Under the pieces are notes generated by a model, which worked only from the letters and a program-made list of their open reading frames with translations, did not search any database and was not told the origin of the DNA. Below are positions 36,921-45,261 of a stretch of DNA of 64,000 nt, piece after piece. Where the stretch lies: assembly GCF_029626035.1 (NCBI RefSeq), contig NZ_JARUBE010000003.1:2046001-2110000 (forward strand), read 5' to 3'. This stretch comes from Micromonospora sp. WMMD980 (lineage in GTDB: Bacteria; Actinomycetota; Actinomycetes; Mycobacteriales; Micromonosporaceae). Within the stretch, counting starts at the first letter, position 1, and the number at the start of each line of letters is the position of its first letter. The position numbers were made by a program, and so were the translations under genes.

Positions 36921-37898
36921 TCACGGTGCTGCGGCTGGCGGCATCAGCCGGGTGACGGTGTGTTCGGGCAGGCTGGCCGCCAAGCCCGCGAGGTTGGTCT
37001 CCAACTGCTCGACCGAGCGGGGCCCCAGGACGACCGAGGTGATCTCGGATCGGCCGCCGAGCCACGCGAGCGCGACGGTCGGCGTAGGGGTCCCCAGTTC
37101 GGCGGCGACGGCGGCAACGTCCTCGGCGATGTCGAAATGCCGTTCGGCGAGCAGACCGCTCACGAAGGTCCGAGCCATCGGGCTGGGCATGGCTGCCCAC
37201 TCGGCGAGTCTCGAACCCTCGGCCGGCGCAACGCCTCGGTGGTATCGCCCGGCGAGCAGTCCGCTGCCGAGTGGACTGTAGGCGAGGATGCCGAGGCCGT
37301 GCCGTCGGCAGGTGGGGACGATCTCGCCCTCGATGGCGCGTGCGATCAGGGAGTAGTTGGCCTGCAGGCTGATGAAGGGCGTTGCGCCCACGCGCTGCGC
37401 CGCCCATTGGGCCCCGACGATCCCCGCTGCCGTGAAATTGGAGCAGCCCAGGTAGCGAACCTTGCCCGAGCGGACGAAATCATCGAGGACGGCAATGGTT
37501 TCCTCGGCCGGGGTGTCCGGGTCGGGGACGCGGCACTGGTACAGGTCGACGTAGTCGGTGCCCAGGCGGCGCAGGCTCGCCTCCAGGGCGCGGGTCAAGT
37601 GCGCCCGGGACAGGCCGCGGTCGTTGGGACCGCCGCCCTGCGGCACCCCCGCCTTGGTGGCCAGGACGACCTCGGCGCGGTGGTGCGCGATTGCCCGTCC
37701 CACGATTTCCTCGCTGGTGCCGCCCCGGTAGGTGTCCGCGGTGTCGATGAAGTTGTGGCCGGCGTCGAGGAATGCGTCGACGACTCGCCGCGCCTCGGCT
37801 TCCGGAGTCGGGGCCTGCGGATCGCTGCCGAAGTTCATCGTGCCCAGGCATGCCCCGGAGACGCGGAGGCCCGACCGGCCCAGTGTCGTGTGCCGCAT
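36921..37898 (-). CDS. Aldo/keto reductase
   Basis: 325 residues. The catalytic Asp and Tyr are in FIDTADTYRGGTSEE, Lys in VVLATKAGVP, and the cofactor segment near the end is ITSVVLGPRSVEQLETNLAG. The position of the catalytic His in LYQxHxPD is Arg here (LYQCRVPD), a one-base change from CAC to CGC. The start is MRHTTLGRSGLRVSGACLGTMN. It likely reduces carbonyls with NADPH if the change is tolerated. It is divergent from a TetR gene, sharing 92 bp with two operators. Confidence 0.88.
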   Translation of the reverse strand: MRHTTLGRSGLRVSGACLGTMNFGSDPQAPTPEAEARRVVDAFLDAGHNFIDTADTYRGGTSEEIVGRAIAHHRAEVVLATKAGVPQGGGPNDRGLSRAHLTRALEASLRRLGTDYVDLYQCRVPDPDTPAEETIAVLDDFVRSGKVRYLGCSNFTAAGIVGAQWAAQRVGATPFISLQANYSLIARAIEGEIVPTCRRHGLGILAYSPLGSGLLAGRYHRGVAPAEGSRLAEWAAMPSPMARTFVSGLLAERHFDIAEDVAAVAAELGTPTPTVALAWLGGRSEITSVVLGPRSVEQLETNLAGLAASLPEHTVTRLMPPAAAP

Positions 37899-37915
37899 GG
37901 CCGCCCTCGTAGAAT

Positions 37916-37956
37916 CGGAACTGTGATTCCGTTTGAATATATGGAACCTGGATTCC
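37916..37956. promoter_or_regulatory. Paired TetR-type operators
   Basis: CGGAA-CTGTGA-TTCCG at 37916-37931 and GGAA-CCTGGA-TTCC at 37943-37956 share the pattern GGAAC-N3-GATTCC. Their centres are 26 bp apart in the gap between the aldo/keto reductase and TetR genes, so both promoters could be repressed by the TetR product. Confidence 0.72.
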
Positions 37957-37990
37957 GCTTGTCAACGCCGCCGGACGTTGCGGGGCGGGC

Positions 37991-38593
37991 ATGATGCGTG
38001 CCGACGCGGCGCGCAACCGCGCACGAGTCCTGGCCGCGGCCGAGGTCGTGCTGGGTGAGCAGGGGCCGGCGGCCCGCATGGACGAGATCGCCCGGCGCGC
38101 CGGAGTCGGCGTCGGCACCGTCTACCGCCATTTCGCCACCAAGGAGGCCTTGTACGCGGCCATCATCTCGGCTCGGGTGGAACTGCTTCTGCAGGCGGCC
38201 GCCCGGTTGCGGACGGCCGCCACGCCGAAGACCGCCTTCTTCGACTTCTTCACGCAGATCGTGGCGGACGCGGCGGGCAGGAAGTCGCTGACCGACGCGT
38301 TACGAGGCGCCGGCGTCGATCCCAAGGCGGAGCAGTCGGAGCAGCGAACGCGCATGCGCGCGGCGTTGACGGAACTCCTGCACGACGCCCAGCGCGTCGG
38401 TGCGGTGCGCCCCGACATCGATGTGCCCGAGGTGCTCGCCCTGCTGCGGGGAGCCAGCCTCGCCGCCGAGACCGGCGACTACCCAGGCCCGGTTCTCGAC
38501 CGCGCTCTCGCAGTCCTGTTCGACGGCGTGCGGCCGCCCACAGCCCGACCCTCCGGCGGAAACCGGTTGAGCCGTGCGGCCGAACTCCCGTAG
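37991..38593 (+). CDS. TetR family repressor
   Basis: 200 residues. The HTH is ARMDEIARRAGVGVGTVYRHFATKEALYAAI, typical TetR. The ligand domain runs from residue ~55 with FFDFFTQIVADAAGRKSL. ATG has a GGGGCGGGC run upstream. It is divergent from the aldo/keto reductase gene and probably controls both through the operators at 37916-37956. Confidence 0.9.
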   Translation: MMRADAARNRARVLAAAEVVLGEQGPAARMDEIARRAGVGVGTVYRHFATKEALYAAIISARVELLLQAAARLRTAATPKTAFFDFFTQIVADAAGRKSLTDALRGAGVDPKAEQSEQRTRMRAALTELLHDAQRVGAVRPDIDVPEVLALLRGASLAAETGDYPGPVLDRALAVLFDGVRPPTARPSGGNRLSRAAELP

Positions 38594-38635
38594 GTTCCGC
38601 TCGACCTATCGCGTCGAGGACAGAGGACACACCGC

Positions 38636-38662
38636 ATGACCCCGCCTGCTCTCCAGATCTGA
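38636..38662 (+). other. Eight-codon ORF after a ribosome site
   Basis: AGAGGA precedes an ATG that reads MTPPALQI and stops. It could be a leader peptide or the start of a lost gene. TCGAC-CTATCGC-GTCGA (38601-38617) is a small dyad just upstream. Function not supported. Confidence 0.2.
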
Positions 38663-38798
38663 CACGTTCCACCGCTCACCGGTAGCCGACGCCCCGCGTC
38701 GGTTCCGCCGGGCTGCCCCGCGCACCCGGTCATGCGGCGTTCGAGGTCGCGCGTAATCGGCCTCGTGTCAGGTCTAGAGAGATCAGGTCTTGAAACTC

Positions 38799-39359
38799 AT
38801 GTCCTCACAACCTCATATCGTGCTGCCCTGGGTCGTTCACCGAACCCGGCTGCCGCTGCTGTCGTGGCGGTGCGTGGACTGCCCCTCGGAGTCCGCCACC
38901 ACCGGCGCCGGACGGTTCCGGGTCAACGCCAACGGCAAACTGCTCGACGTGTGGCTGCTGGTCCGCTGCATGCGCTGCGACCGGACGAGCAAACTCACCA
39001 TGTACGAGCGCACGCCGGTCGGCTCGTTCGATCCGGTCGAACTGCACGGCTACCACGTCAACGACAGTCGGCTGGTGGCGTCCACACTGCTGGATCCGGC
39101 GCTGGCCCGGCGCAACCGCTTCACCCTCCACTGGACGGACGCCTGGCGGTTGGACGCCGCGCCGACGCCGCTCGACGAGGCGTGGCCGGTCCGGGTGGAG
39201 GTGGCCTTCCGCGATCCGGTACCGGTACGCCCGGACCGGCTCGTCGCGCGCGGGCTCGGCCTCAGCAGGCCCGAGGTCCAGCGGCGGGTCAAGTGCGACG
39301 TGCCGATGCGGCGGTCCAGGATCGCCGGCTTCACCTTCACGCTGATGTCGGTGCGGTAG
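38799..39359 (+). CDS. DUF1062 protein with zinc-ribbon cysteines
   Basis: 186 residues; a TTG at 38790 is an alternative start. Four Cys in two pairs (WRCVDCPSE and VRCMRCDRT) enclose FRVNANGKLLDVWLLV, the DUF1062 signature, followed by LTMYERTPVGSFDPVELHGYHVNDSRL. The C-terminal part ends IAGFTFTLMSVR. The family function is unknown; the Cys pairs suggest zinc binding. It stands alone, with a terminator 8 bp beyond the stop. Confidence 0.85.
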   Translation: MSSQPHIVLPWVVHRTRLPLLSWRCVDCPSESATTGAGRFRVNANGKLLDVWLLVRCMRCDRTSKLTMYERTPVGSFDPVELHGYHVNDSRLVASTLLDPALARRNRFTLHWTDAWRLDAAPTPLDEAWPVRVEVAFRDPVPVRPDRLVARGLGLSRPEVQRRVKCDVPMRRSRIAGFTFTLMSVR

Positions 39360-39366
39360 CGGGCAT

Positions 39367-39401
39367 CCGGTCGCGGCGGGCACCCGGCCCGCCGCGACCG
39401 G
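39367..39401. terminator. Strong terminator hairpin
   Basis: CCGGTCGCGGCGGG pairs perfectly with CCCGCCGCGACCGG (14 bp) around a 7-nt loop, just after the DUF1062 gene. Confidence 0.88.
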
Positions 39402-39516
39402 TCAACCCTGACCGTCGTTTGCGGCGCACGGTAGCCGTTCGACTCGGGATTCGGCTGGTCCCGCTTCTCCGGTCGGCCTGCATGAAACGAGAACACGAGC
39501 AACCAGCAGGGCCGTG

Positions 39517-40242
39517 TCACTGCGTCACGGGCAGGCACTCGTCGAGCAGAGCGACGACGTCGCGCCAGGCCCGCCGCGCGTGCTGTGGGTGGTAGCCGAC
39601 GCCGGGGACCACCGGGTGGTCGACGGGCGGGTGGTGGAAGGCGTGCAGGGCGCCGCCGTAGACGACGAGGCGCCAGTCGACGCCCGCGGCCTGCATCTCG
39701 TCGACGAACGCGTCCCGTTGCGCGGGTGGCATGATCGGGTCCTCCGATCCGACCCCGACCCACACCGGGCAGCGGATGCGCGCCGCCTCGCCCGGTCGGC
39801 CCGTGGTCAGTGCGTTGACTGTCCCGATCACCCGCAGGTCGACGCCGTCGCGCCCGAGTTCCAGCCCGATCGCGCCCCCGGTGCCGTAGCCGACGGCGGC
39901 GATCCGCTCGGAATCGGTCCGCGCTTCGGCGCGCAACACGGCGAGCGCGGCGTGGCCGATCTCCCGCATCCGCTCGGGGTCGGCGAGCAGCGGCAGGCAC
40001 CGGGCCAGCATCTCCTCGGGATCACCCAGATGGCGCCCGCCGTGCAGGTCGAAGGCGATCGCCACGTATCCCCGCTCGGCGAGCGCATCGGCCCGGCCGC
40101 GCTCGACGTCGCTGAGTCCCGTGCCCTCGGGCCCGAGCAACACCGCTGGTCGCCGGTCGACACCGGCCGGGAGCGCGAGATGCCCGATCATCGTCAGGCC
40201 GTCGGCCGAGTACTCGACCGCACGTGTGGTGACCGCCGTCAT
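39517..40242 (-). CDS. Dienelactone hydrolase family protein
   Basis: 241 residues of the alpha/beta hydrolase fold: LPAGVDRRPAVLLGPEGTGLSDVERGRADALAERGY in parts, AIAFDLHGGRHLGD, then the nucleophile-elbow position GYGTGGAIGLELG. The dienelactone hydrolase Cys (GYCxGG) is Gly here. The Asp (VGSEDPIMPP) and His (LHAFHHPP) of the triad are kept. The protein may be catalytically inactive or belong to a subfamily with a different mechanism. It is single, divergent from the next group. Confidence 0.82.
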   Translation of the reverse strand: MTAVTTRAVEYSADGLTMIGHLALPAGVDRRPAVLLGPEGTGLSDVERGRADALAERGYVAIAFDLHGGRHLGDPEEMLARCLPLLADPERMREIGHAALAVLRAEARTDSERIAAVGYGTGGAIGLELGRDGVDLRVIGTVNALTTGRPGEAARIRCPVWVGVGSEDPIMPPAQRDAFVDEMQAAGVDWRLVVYGGALHAFHHPPVDHPVVPGVGYHPQHARRAWRDVVALLDECLPVTQ

Positions 40243-40376
40243 CGCACTGAGCGTAGTGACCGTCGAGCCCGGTCAGAACGGGTTTCGCCGCTGGCAGAAC
40301 AGCGCACAGGCGCACCGGACAACCGGGACCTCCACTACGGTGGCAGCAACAACGCCGATCCACTCAGGAGGCAGCG

Positions 40377-40790
40377 GTGCCGGTGTCGTCGCGTGAGGTC
40401 GTCGAGCGGGTGCTGCGCGCCGGCCGGGAGCAGGACGTCGAGGCGTTCGTGGCCCTGATGGCCCCCGAGGGGTACATCGAGTGGCCGTTCCGGCCGGCGG
40501 GTGTGCCCGGCCGGGTGCAGGGGCATGCGGAGCTGCGGCGGCACCTGACCGAGGCGGCCAACGCCCTGGTCACGATCGACGAGCACCGCGACCTGGTGCT
40601 GCACGAGAGCACCGACCCCGAGGTGGTCGTCGTGGAATACGAAGCCCGTGGCACCGTGGTCGCGACCGGTGCGCCGTTCGAGCAGACCGTGATCGCGGTG
40701 TTCCGGGTCCGCGACGGCCTGGTCGTGTCCTACCGCGACTACATCAATCCGCTGCGCCTGCTCGCCGCGCTCGACGAGGGGAACGTCTGA
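40377..40790 (+). CDS. SnoaL-like/NTF2-fold protein
   Basis: 137 residues with the NTF2 fold pattern: VVERVLRAGREQDVEAFVALMAPEGYIEWPF, HAELRRHLTEAANAL, TVIAVFRVRDGLVVSYRDYINPLRL. It resembles ketosteroid isomerase-like or SnoaL-like proteins; enzymatic residues are not fixed. The GTG start has AGGAGG about 5 nt upstream. It touches the methyltransferase gene (stop then ATG), and the maleylpyruvate isomerase-like gene overlaps that one, so the three form an operon. Confidence 0.85.
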   Translation: MPVSSREVVERVLRAGREQDVEAFVALMAPEGYIEWPFRPAGVPGRVQGHAELRRHLTEAANALVTIDEHRDLVLHESTDPEVVVVEYEARGTVVATGAPFEQTVIAVFRVRDGLVVSYRDYINPLRLLAALDEGNV

Positions 40791-41570
40791 ATGGACCAGG
40801 ACGAGCACGACCGGCACTCCTCGTCGTTCGGTGCGGCGGCCACCGCGTACGCCGAGCACCGCCCGGACTACGCGCGCGACGCGGTTCGGTGGGCGCTGGA
40901 GGCGGCGCCCGGTCGGCGGGTGCTCGACCTCGGCGCCGGCACCGGCAAGCTGACGGCCACGGTCGGCGCGGTCGGCGCCGACGTCACCGCCGTCGAGCCG
41001 GACCCGGCCATGCTGGGCGAGTTGCGCCGCGCCCTGCCCGACACGCGGGCGCTGCCGGGCAGCGCCGAGGCGATTCCGCTGCCGGACGCCGCCGTCGACG
41101 CCGTGCTGGCCGGCAACGCCATGCACTGGTTCGACATGGCGGTGGCGGGCCCGGAGATCGCCCGGGTCCTCGCCCCCGGCGGCGTGCTGGCCGGGCTGTG
41201 GAACGTGCTGGACGACCGGGTCGACTGGGTCGCCGGGCTGGCCGAGGTCAGCGGGAGCGCGGCCGTCGGCCCCCGGGACACGCCCGCCGGTTGGCGGGTC
41301 GGGACGGCGCGAATGCACCTGCCGGGAAACGGCGCGCCGGCCCGGTTCGGCGCCCCGGAGCGGGCCGAGTTCCCGCACGGGCAGCGCCGCAGCGCCGACT
41401 CCCTGGTGGCGACGCTGGCCACCAGGGCGGGGATGCTGGTCATGCCGGAGCCGCAGCGGGCGGCCGCGCTCGACCGGATCCGCGCGTTCCTGGCGAGCCG
41501 CCCGGAGACCGCGCACGGCGAGTTCACCCTGCCCATGCTGACCTGCGTGCTGCGCGTGCGACGGCGGTGA
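40791..41570 (+). CDS. Class I SAM-dependent methyltransferase
   Basis: 259 residues. VLDLGAGTGKLTATVGAVGADVTAVEPDP is motif I and the following acidic loop, AIPLPDAAVDAVLAGNAMHWFD is motifs II/III, and RVLAPGGVLAGLWNVLDDR motif IV. N-terminal FGAAATAYAEHRPDYARDAV is the usual start of this family (UbiE-like/small-molecule methyltransferase). The substrate is unknown. Confidence 0.9.
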   Translation: MDQDEHDRHSSSFGAAATAYAEHRPDYARDAVRWALEAAPGRRVLDLGAGTGKLTATVGAVGADVTAVEPDPAMLGELRRALPDTRALPGSAEAIPLPDAAVDAVLAGNAMHWFDMAVAGPEIARVLAPGGVLAGLWNVLDDRVDWVAGLAEVSGSAAVGPRDTPAGWRVGTARMHLPGNGAPARFGAPERAEFPHGQRRSADSLVATLATRAGMLVMPEPQRAAALDRIRAFLASRPETAHGEFTLPMLTCVLRVRRR

Positions 41571-42118
41571 ACGGCGCGGACGTCCGTTCGGCCGCCACGG
41601 CGATGGCCGGCGCGCTGTTGCCGGCCACCGGCCGGGACTGGACGGTACGCGCGGGTGACCTGGACTGGTCCTGCTGGACCACCGCCGCGCACGTCGCGCA
41701 CGACCTGGTCGGATACGCCGGCCAGGTGGCCGGCCGTCGCACCGACGGCTACCTTCCGTTCGACCTGCGGGTCCGTCCGGACGCGCCGCCCGCCGAGGTG
41801 CTGGCGGTGGCGGTGGCCGCCGCCGGGATGCTCGCCGCCGACCCGGCCGACCGGGGCTGGCACTGGGGTCCGTGCGACCCGGGCGGGTTCGCCGCGATGG
41901 GCGTGGCGGAGATCCTGCTGCACACCCACGACGTGACCCGCGGCCTCGACCTGGCCTGGTCGCCGCCGGGCGGGCTGTGCGCGGCGGTGGTGCGGCGGCT
42001 GTTCCCCGACGCGCCCGCCGGTGACCCGGTGCCGGTGCTGCTCTGGCTGACCGGCCGCGCCCCGCTGGGCGGCCGACCGCGCCGGAGGGGCTGGACCTGG
42101 CGCGCGGCGCGCGGCTGA
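41567..42118 (+). CDS. Maleylpyruvate isomerase/DinB-like protein
   Basis: 183 residues from a GTG overlapping the previous TGA. The N-terminal WSCWTTAAHVAHDLVGYAGQVAGRRTDGYLP is the mycothiol-dependent maleylpyruvate isomerase/DinB-like helix bundle, and GFAAMGVAEILLHTHDVTRGLD holds the metal ligands (H...H-x-H-D). Such proteins use mycothiol or a metal to transform or detoxify small molecules. Last gene of the NTF2-methyltransferase operon. Confidence 0.85.
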   Translation: MNGADVRSAATAMAGALLPATGRDWTVRAGDLDWSCWTTAAHVAHDLVGYAGQVAGRRTDGYLPFDLRVRPDAPPAEVLAVAVAAAGMLAADPADRGWHWGPCDPGGFAAMGVAEILLHTHDVTRGLDLAWSPPGGLCAAVVRRLFPDAPAGDPVPVLLWLTGRAPLGGRPRRRGWTWRAARG

Positions 42119-42161
42119 GCGCGACCCGCCAGCCCGTGCTCCTGGCCTGTGGCTACGGTGC

Positions 42162-42779
42162 TCACACGTCGGCGGTCGGCCTTCGCCCAGGCATTGCTGT
42201 CCGCCGCATGCCGACGGCGAGGATCCGCGCGTAGCCCACCACGCCGGCCAGCAACAGCACGAGCCCACTGACGACGTCGGCGACCCGGTTCGGCCAGGGC
42301 AGGAACGCGGGGGTGGTGAACCGACCGACGACGAACGGTTCGAGCACCGCGCCGAGCGGGACGACGAGGCGGGCGGCCACCCCCCACGGATCCGCCCGGT
42401 GGGCGATCGCGCCCACCGGGCCGAGCGGTCCGCCCACGACCACGGCCCCCGCCAGCCAGAAGAGGTTGCCCGCCCAGACGCCCCGATCGAACATCCCGAA
42501 CGCCGTCCACACGCCGTAGTGGACGACACAGGCGGTGAGCAGGGCGACGACTCCGGCGGCGACGGCCGGCGCGGGGCGGCGGACGAGCCACCCGGAGACC
42601 ACTGCCAGCCCGGCCCAGACCGTTCCGGCGTTGACCAGCTGGCTCAGGGTCAACCGGCTGGCCAACAAGGTGTCCGCCCGGCCTTCGAGTTGGCCAGCGT
42701 TCGTCACGTTCGAGGCCGGCGACACCAACGCCAGCACACTCGCGGCGACGACGACCAGGCACCACCCCCGTCGAGTCAT
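42162..42779 (-). CDS. Integral membrane protein, unrecognised
   Basis: 205 residues with about five membrane helices: CLVVVAASVLALVSPASN, SQLVNAGTVWAGLAVVSGWL, AVAAGVVALLTACVVHYGVW, LFWLAGAVVVGGPLGPVGA, LVLLLAGVVGYARILAVG. I do not recognise the family and no motif suggests a substrate. It lies between convergent and co-directional genes. Confidence 0.72.
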   Translation of the reverse strand: MTRRGWCLVVVAASVLALVSPASNVTNAGQLEGRADTLLASRLTLSQLVNAGTVWAGLAVVSGWLVRRPAPAVAAGVVALLTACVVHYGVWTAFGMFDRGVWAGNLFWLAGAVVVGGPLGPVGAIAHRADPWGVAARLVVPLGAVLEPFVVGRFTTPAFLPWPNRVADVVSGLVLLLAGVVGYARILAVGMRRTAMPGRRPTADV

Positions 42780-42828
42780 GGCCAGAGGGTACGCAGGCGC
42801 AGCCCGCCGCTGCCGGTGGGCGTACGTC

Positions 42829-43269
42829 TCAGGTCAGCTGCTCGGCCAGGGCGAGGATGATGCCGCTCGGCCCGCGCAGGTAGCAGAGCAGGAAGCTGTC
42901 CTCGAAGCGGGTCACCTCACCGACGAGTTCGCCACCGAGGGGCCGGAGCCGGGCGAGCGTGGCCTCGATGTCGTCGACGGCGAACATGACGCGGTGCAGG
43001 CCCAGCGTGTTGGCCGGGGTGACCGCCGGCTCGGGGGTGATCGACGTCGGGGCGTGGTAGGTCGCGAGTTCGAGCCGGCCCGGCGCGTCCGGGATCCGCA
43101 TCATCGCGATCTCGCTGCGCATGTCGGACAGCCCGACGACCCGGCCCGCCCAGTCACCCTCGATCGGCATCCGGCCTTCCAGCTCCATGCCGAGCGCGGT
43201 GAAGAAGGCGACCGCGGCGTCGAGGTCGTCGACGACGATGCCGACGTTGTCCATCCGGTGAATCGTCAC
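42829..43269 (-). CDS. VOC family protein (glyoxalase-like)
   Basis: 146 residues from a GTG. VOC modules: MDNVGIVVDDLDAAVAFFTALG and GLHRVMFAVDDIEATLARLRPLGGELVGEV...YLRGPSGIILALAEQL, with the His near residue 5 and a Glu near the end as metal ligands. Such proteins include glyoxalase I and antibiotic resistance proteins. The substrate is unknown. Confidence 0.85.
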   Translation of the reverse strand: MTIHRMDNVGIVVDDLDAAVAFFTALGMELEGRMPIEGDWAGRVVGLSDMRSEIAMMRIPDAPGRLELATYHAPTSITPEPAVTPANTLGLHRVMFAVDDIEATLARLRPLGGELVGEVTRFEDSFLLCYLRGPSGIILALAEQLT

Positions 43270-43338
43270 GCCCTGAGGATAGGACCGAGGTACGACATCA
43301 CCGGCACGCCGAGCCGCGCGGGTGCGCCAAGACCGTCG

Positions 43339-43883
43339 TCACGTTCGCGGCCAGTCCGCGAAGGCCTTGCGCAGCCGGTCGATCTCCGAGGGCGCGAGGC
43401 GGTAGAGCGTGAAGACGGCGTCGGGAAGACGGTCGAGCCGTCGGAGGGCGTCGTGGGCCTCGTCTTCGGTGAGATCGGGGTCGGCGCGCTGGCCGAGCGC
43501 GATCAGGTCGGATCGGTCGTAGCGGTCGAGGACTGCCGCGACGTCGATGTTCACGAGGCTGAGCCCGAGTGATCATGGCAGCCACCTTGGTGCCGATGAG
43601 ATCGCCGAGGTGCAGGACAGGTCCGATGTCGAGCACGACGGGAGTGTTGGTCCGGGCGAAGCGGACGAGCTGCACCCGGACGGCCTCGGCGTCGTGGCGA
43701 ACCTCGAACTCGACCATGTCCTGGTCGAACCCGTGGAAAACCTCATCCAACTCGGTGGGATCTGCGACGCTCTCGACCTGGTAGCCAGCGTCGCAGAGCG
43801 GCGAGGGCGAAGCCGTGGTCGGCGGCCGCGGTGAGTGCGATCCGGGCGACATCGTGCTGAAACGGGTCGGGGATCAGCGGCAT
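43339..43883 (-). pseudogene. Nucleotidyltransferase AbiEii/AbiGii-type, frameshifted
   Basis: Three frames together spell one AbiEii-like protein: MPLIPDPFQHDVARIALTAA (start 43883), then GYQVESVADPTELDEVFHGF...VLHLGDLIGTKVAAMITRAQPR, then IDVAAVLDRYDRSDLIALGQ to KAFADWPRT. The first change comes after GFALA, where the Gly-His-Ser/Asp nucleotidyltransferase loop has been deleted (roughly 40 residues) with a frame shift. The second is a 2-bp loss at PRE-HRRR. The start overlaps the TGA of the gene at 43883-44197. Confidence 0.83.
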
Positions 43884-44197
43884 CAGGCCGCGATGTCCCG
43901 GACGCGGAGCATCGGGTGGCGCTGCTCCCAGGCGCGGCGGACGCCGCGAGGCAGATACAGCGTCGACCAGAGTCGGATCAACGTCGGCCCGTGCAGCCAC
44001 GTACGCAGCTCATCGGTGCGGACGGCTTCGGTCAGCACCGTCTCGTACATCCAGGGCAGCAGCCCCGGGCGGTCGAGGTCGACATGCCGGTCGGACTGCC
44101 AGAACAGCCGGTGGGGCAGCTCGACGACGCCGGCGGTGGGACCGCGCAGCTCGCGGAGGTCGTCCGCCACGACCACACGGCGCCTCGGACGGGCCAT
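43883..44197 (-). CDS. Hypothetical protein upstream of AbiEii-like gene
   Basis: 104 residues from the ATG (MARPRRRVVVADDLRELRGP). The rest reads VVELPHRLFWQSDRHVDLDRPGLLPWMYETVLTEAV, WLHGPTLIRLWSTLYLPRGVRRAWEQRHPML. I do not recognise a named family, but the coupling (TGATG) to an AbiEii-like nucleotidyltransferase suggests the partner of a toxin-antitoxin-like pair. The gene is intact although the downstream gene is broken. Confidence 0.72.
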   Translation of the reverse strand: MARPRRRVVVADDLRELRGPTAGVVELPHRLFWQSDRHVDLDRPGLLPWMYETVLTEAVRTDELRTWLHGPTLIRLWSTLYLPRGVRRAWEQRHPMLRVRDIAA

Positions 44198-44275
44198 GTG
44201 TGGTGTGCTCGCACCTCGGACGGAACCGGTCGGGTCCATGGAATCAAGAATAACCCGGTCGACCTGCCGTCGGGC

Positions 44276-44755
44276 TCAGCGACGCCACCAGCGCCACCGG
44301 CGACGAGCTCGCGCGGGCCGCACGGCCGGCACCGGCACCGGCACCGGCACCGGCGGGATCGTCGCGGCCCGGCGGCGGTCGGCGCGCCACCGCAGCACCG
44401 CCTCGTCGACGTCGACCGGCCGGACCACCACGCGGGGTCCGGTCGGGGTGCGCAGCCAGGCCACCACCTCGGCGTTGAGCACCGCCACGTACGACCGGAC
44501 GGCGTCCTCGGTGGGCAGGTCACGCAGTTCGGCCGGGAGTTGCTCGATGCGGCGGCGCAACCGCAGCGGGGTGGGCAGCATCAGGTCGGACGGGATCTGC
44601 TCCCGTTCCATGAGGCCGCGGATCCACCAGCCCTCGTCGTAGGGCTCGTCGCGGCCCGGGATCGGTCTGCCGGCGCCCGGCAGGTTGTCGAACTCGCCGC
44701 GTTCCTGGGCGGAGCGGATCTGCGCCTCGACCGCGGCCTCCCAGCCGTACGTCAT
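44276..44755 (-). CDS. DUF1992 (DnaJ-C28-like) protein
   Basis: ATG at 44755 chosen since GGAGGTGA precedes it by 6-8 nt. The 159-residue product has the DUF1992 core GWEAAVEAQIRSAQERGEFDNLPGAGRPI, then DEGWWIRGLMEREQIPSDLMLPTPLRLRRRIEQLP in parts. The family is found alone in bacteria and with J-domains in eukaryotic DNAJC28; function unknown. The C-terminus is a Pro-Val repeat and an Arg/Trp-rich tail (RARRRWRWWRR). It is divergent from the YkvA-like gene. Confidence 0.87.
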   Translation of the reverse strand: MTYGWEAAVEAQIRSAQERGEFDNLPGAGRPIPGRDEPYDEGWWIRGLMEREQIPSDLMLPTPLRLRRRIEQLPAELRDLPTEDAVRSYVAVLNAEVVAWLRTPTGPRVVVRPVDVDEAVLRWRADRRRAATIPPVPVPVPVPAVRPARARRRWRWWRR

Positions 44756-44853
44756 CGCCGTCACCTCCGGTGTCCACCGTATCCGCCGGTTGTCGTCTAT
44801 GGTCAGCGCCGGACGGTGCCGGGGTGTTCCCCGGCGCCCACGGAGGGGGCGGC

Positions 44854-45258
44854 GTGCGGGACTGGCTGGTCGGCCTCGGGGTGGGGGTGCTCTGCCTGGT
44901 GGGAAGTTGGGCGCTGCTGGTGTTGCTGGCCCGGCGGCTGCCGCCGGGGATCATGCGCGATCTGGCCGCTTTCCTGCCTGACTGTCTGACCGTGGTGCGG
45001 CGGTTGCGCCGGGATCCGCGGGTGCCGCGCCGGGCGCGGGTCGCGATCGTGGTCGCGGGCGTCTGGCTGGCCAGCCCGATCGACCTGATCCCGGAGTTCC
45101 TGCCGGTGATCGGCCCGCTCGACGACATCGTGGTGGTCGCGCTGGCGTTGCGCTACGCCGGGCGGCAGGTGCCCCGGCAGGTGCTGCTGGACGCGTGGCC
45201 GGGCGAACCGCGGCTGCTGCTGCGCCTGCTCGGCGACGCCGGGGGGCGTGCCGGGTGA
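44854..45258 (+). CDS. YkvA (DUF1232) membrane protein
   Basis: 134 residues from a GTG with GGAGGGGG upstream; an earlier ORF start at 44770 is not supported. The first segment LVGLGVGVLCLVGSWALLVLLA is a membrane helix. The DUF1232 core is VPRRARVAIVVAGVWLASPIDLIPEFLPVIGPLDDIVVV, with the PIDLIP motif. Function unknown; members are common in actinobacteria. Confidence 0.88.
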   Translation: MRDWLVGLGVGVLCLVGSWALLVLLARRLPPGIMRDLAAFLPDCLTVVRRLRRDPRVPRRARVAIVVAGVWLASPIDLIPEFLPVIGPLDDIVVVALALRYAGRQVPRQVLLDAWPGEPRLLLRLLGDAGGRAG

Positions 45259-45261
45259 GGG

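Noticed and set aside
38636..38662. MTPPALQI mini-ORF as an attenuator peptide
   Set aside because: No run of regulatory codons and no terminator/antiterminator pair is visible; kept only as a low-confidence feature.
44276..44360. Val-Pro repeat at the end of the DUF1992 gene as a tandem repeat locus
   Set aside because: Only about four short units within a coding tail; no larger repeat structure.
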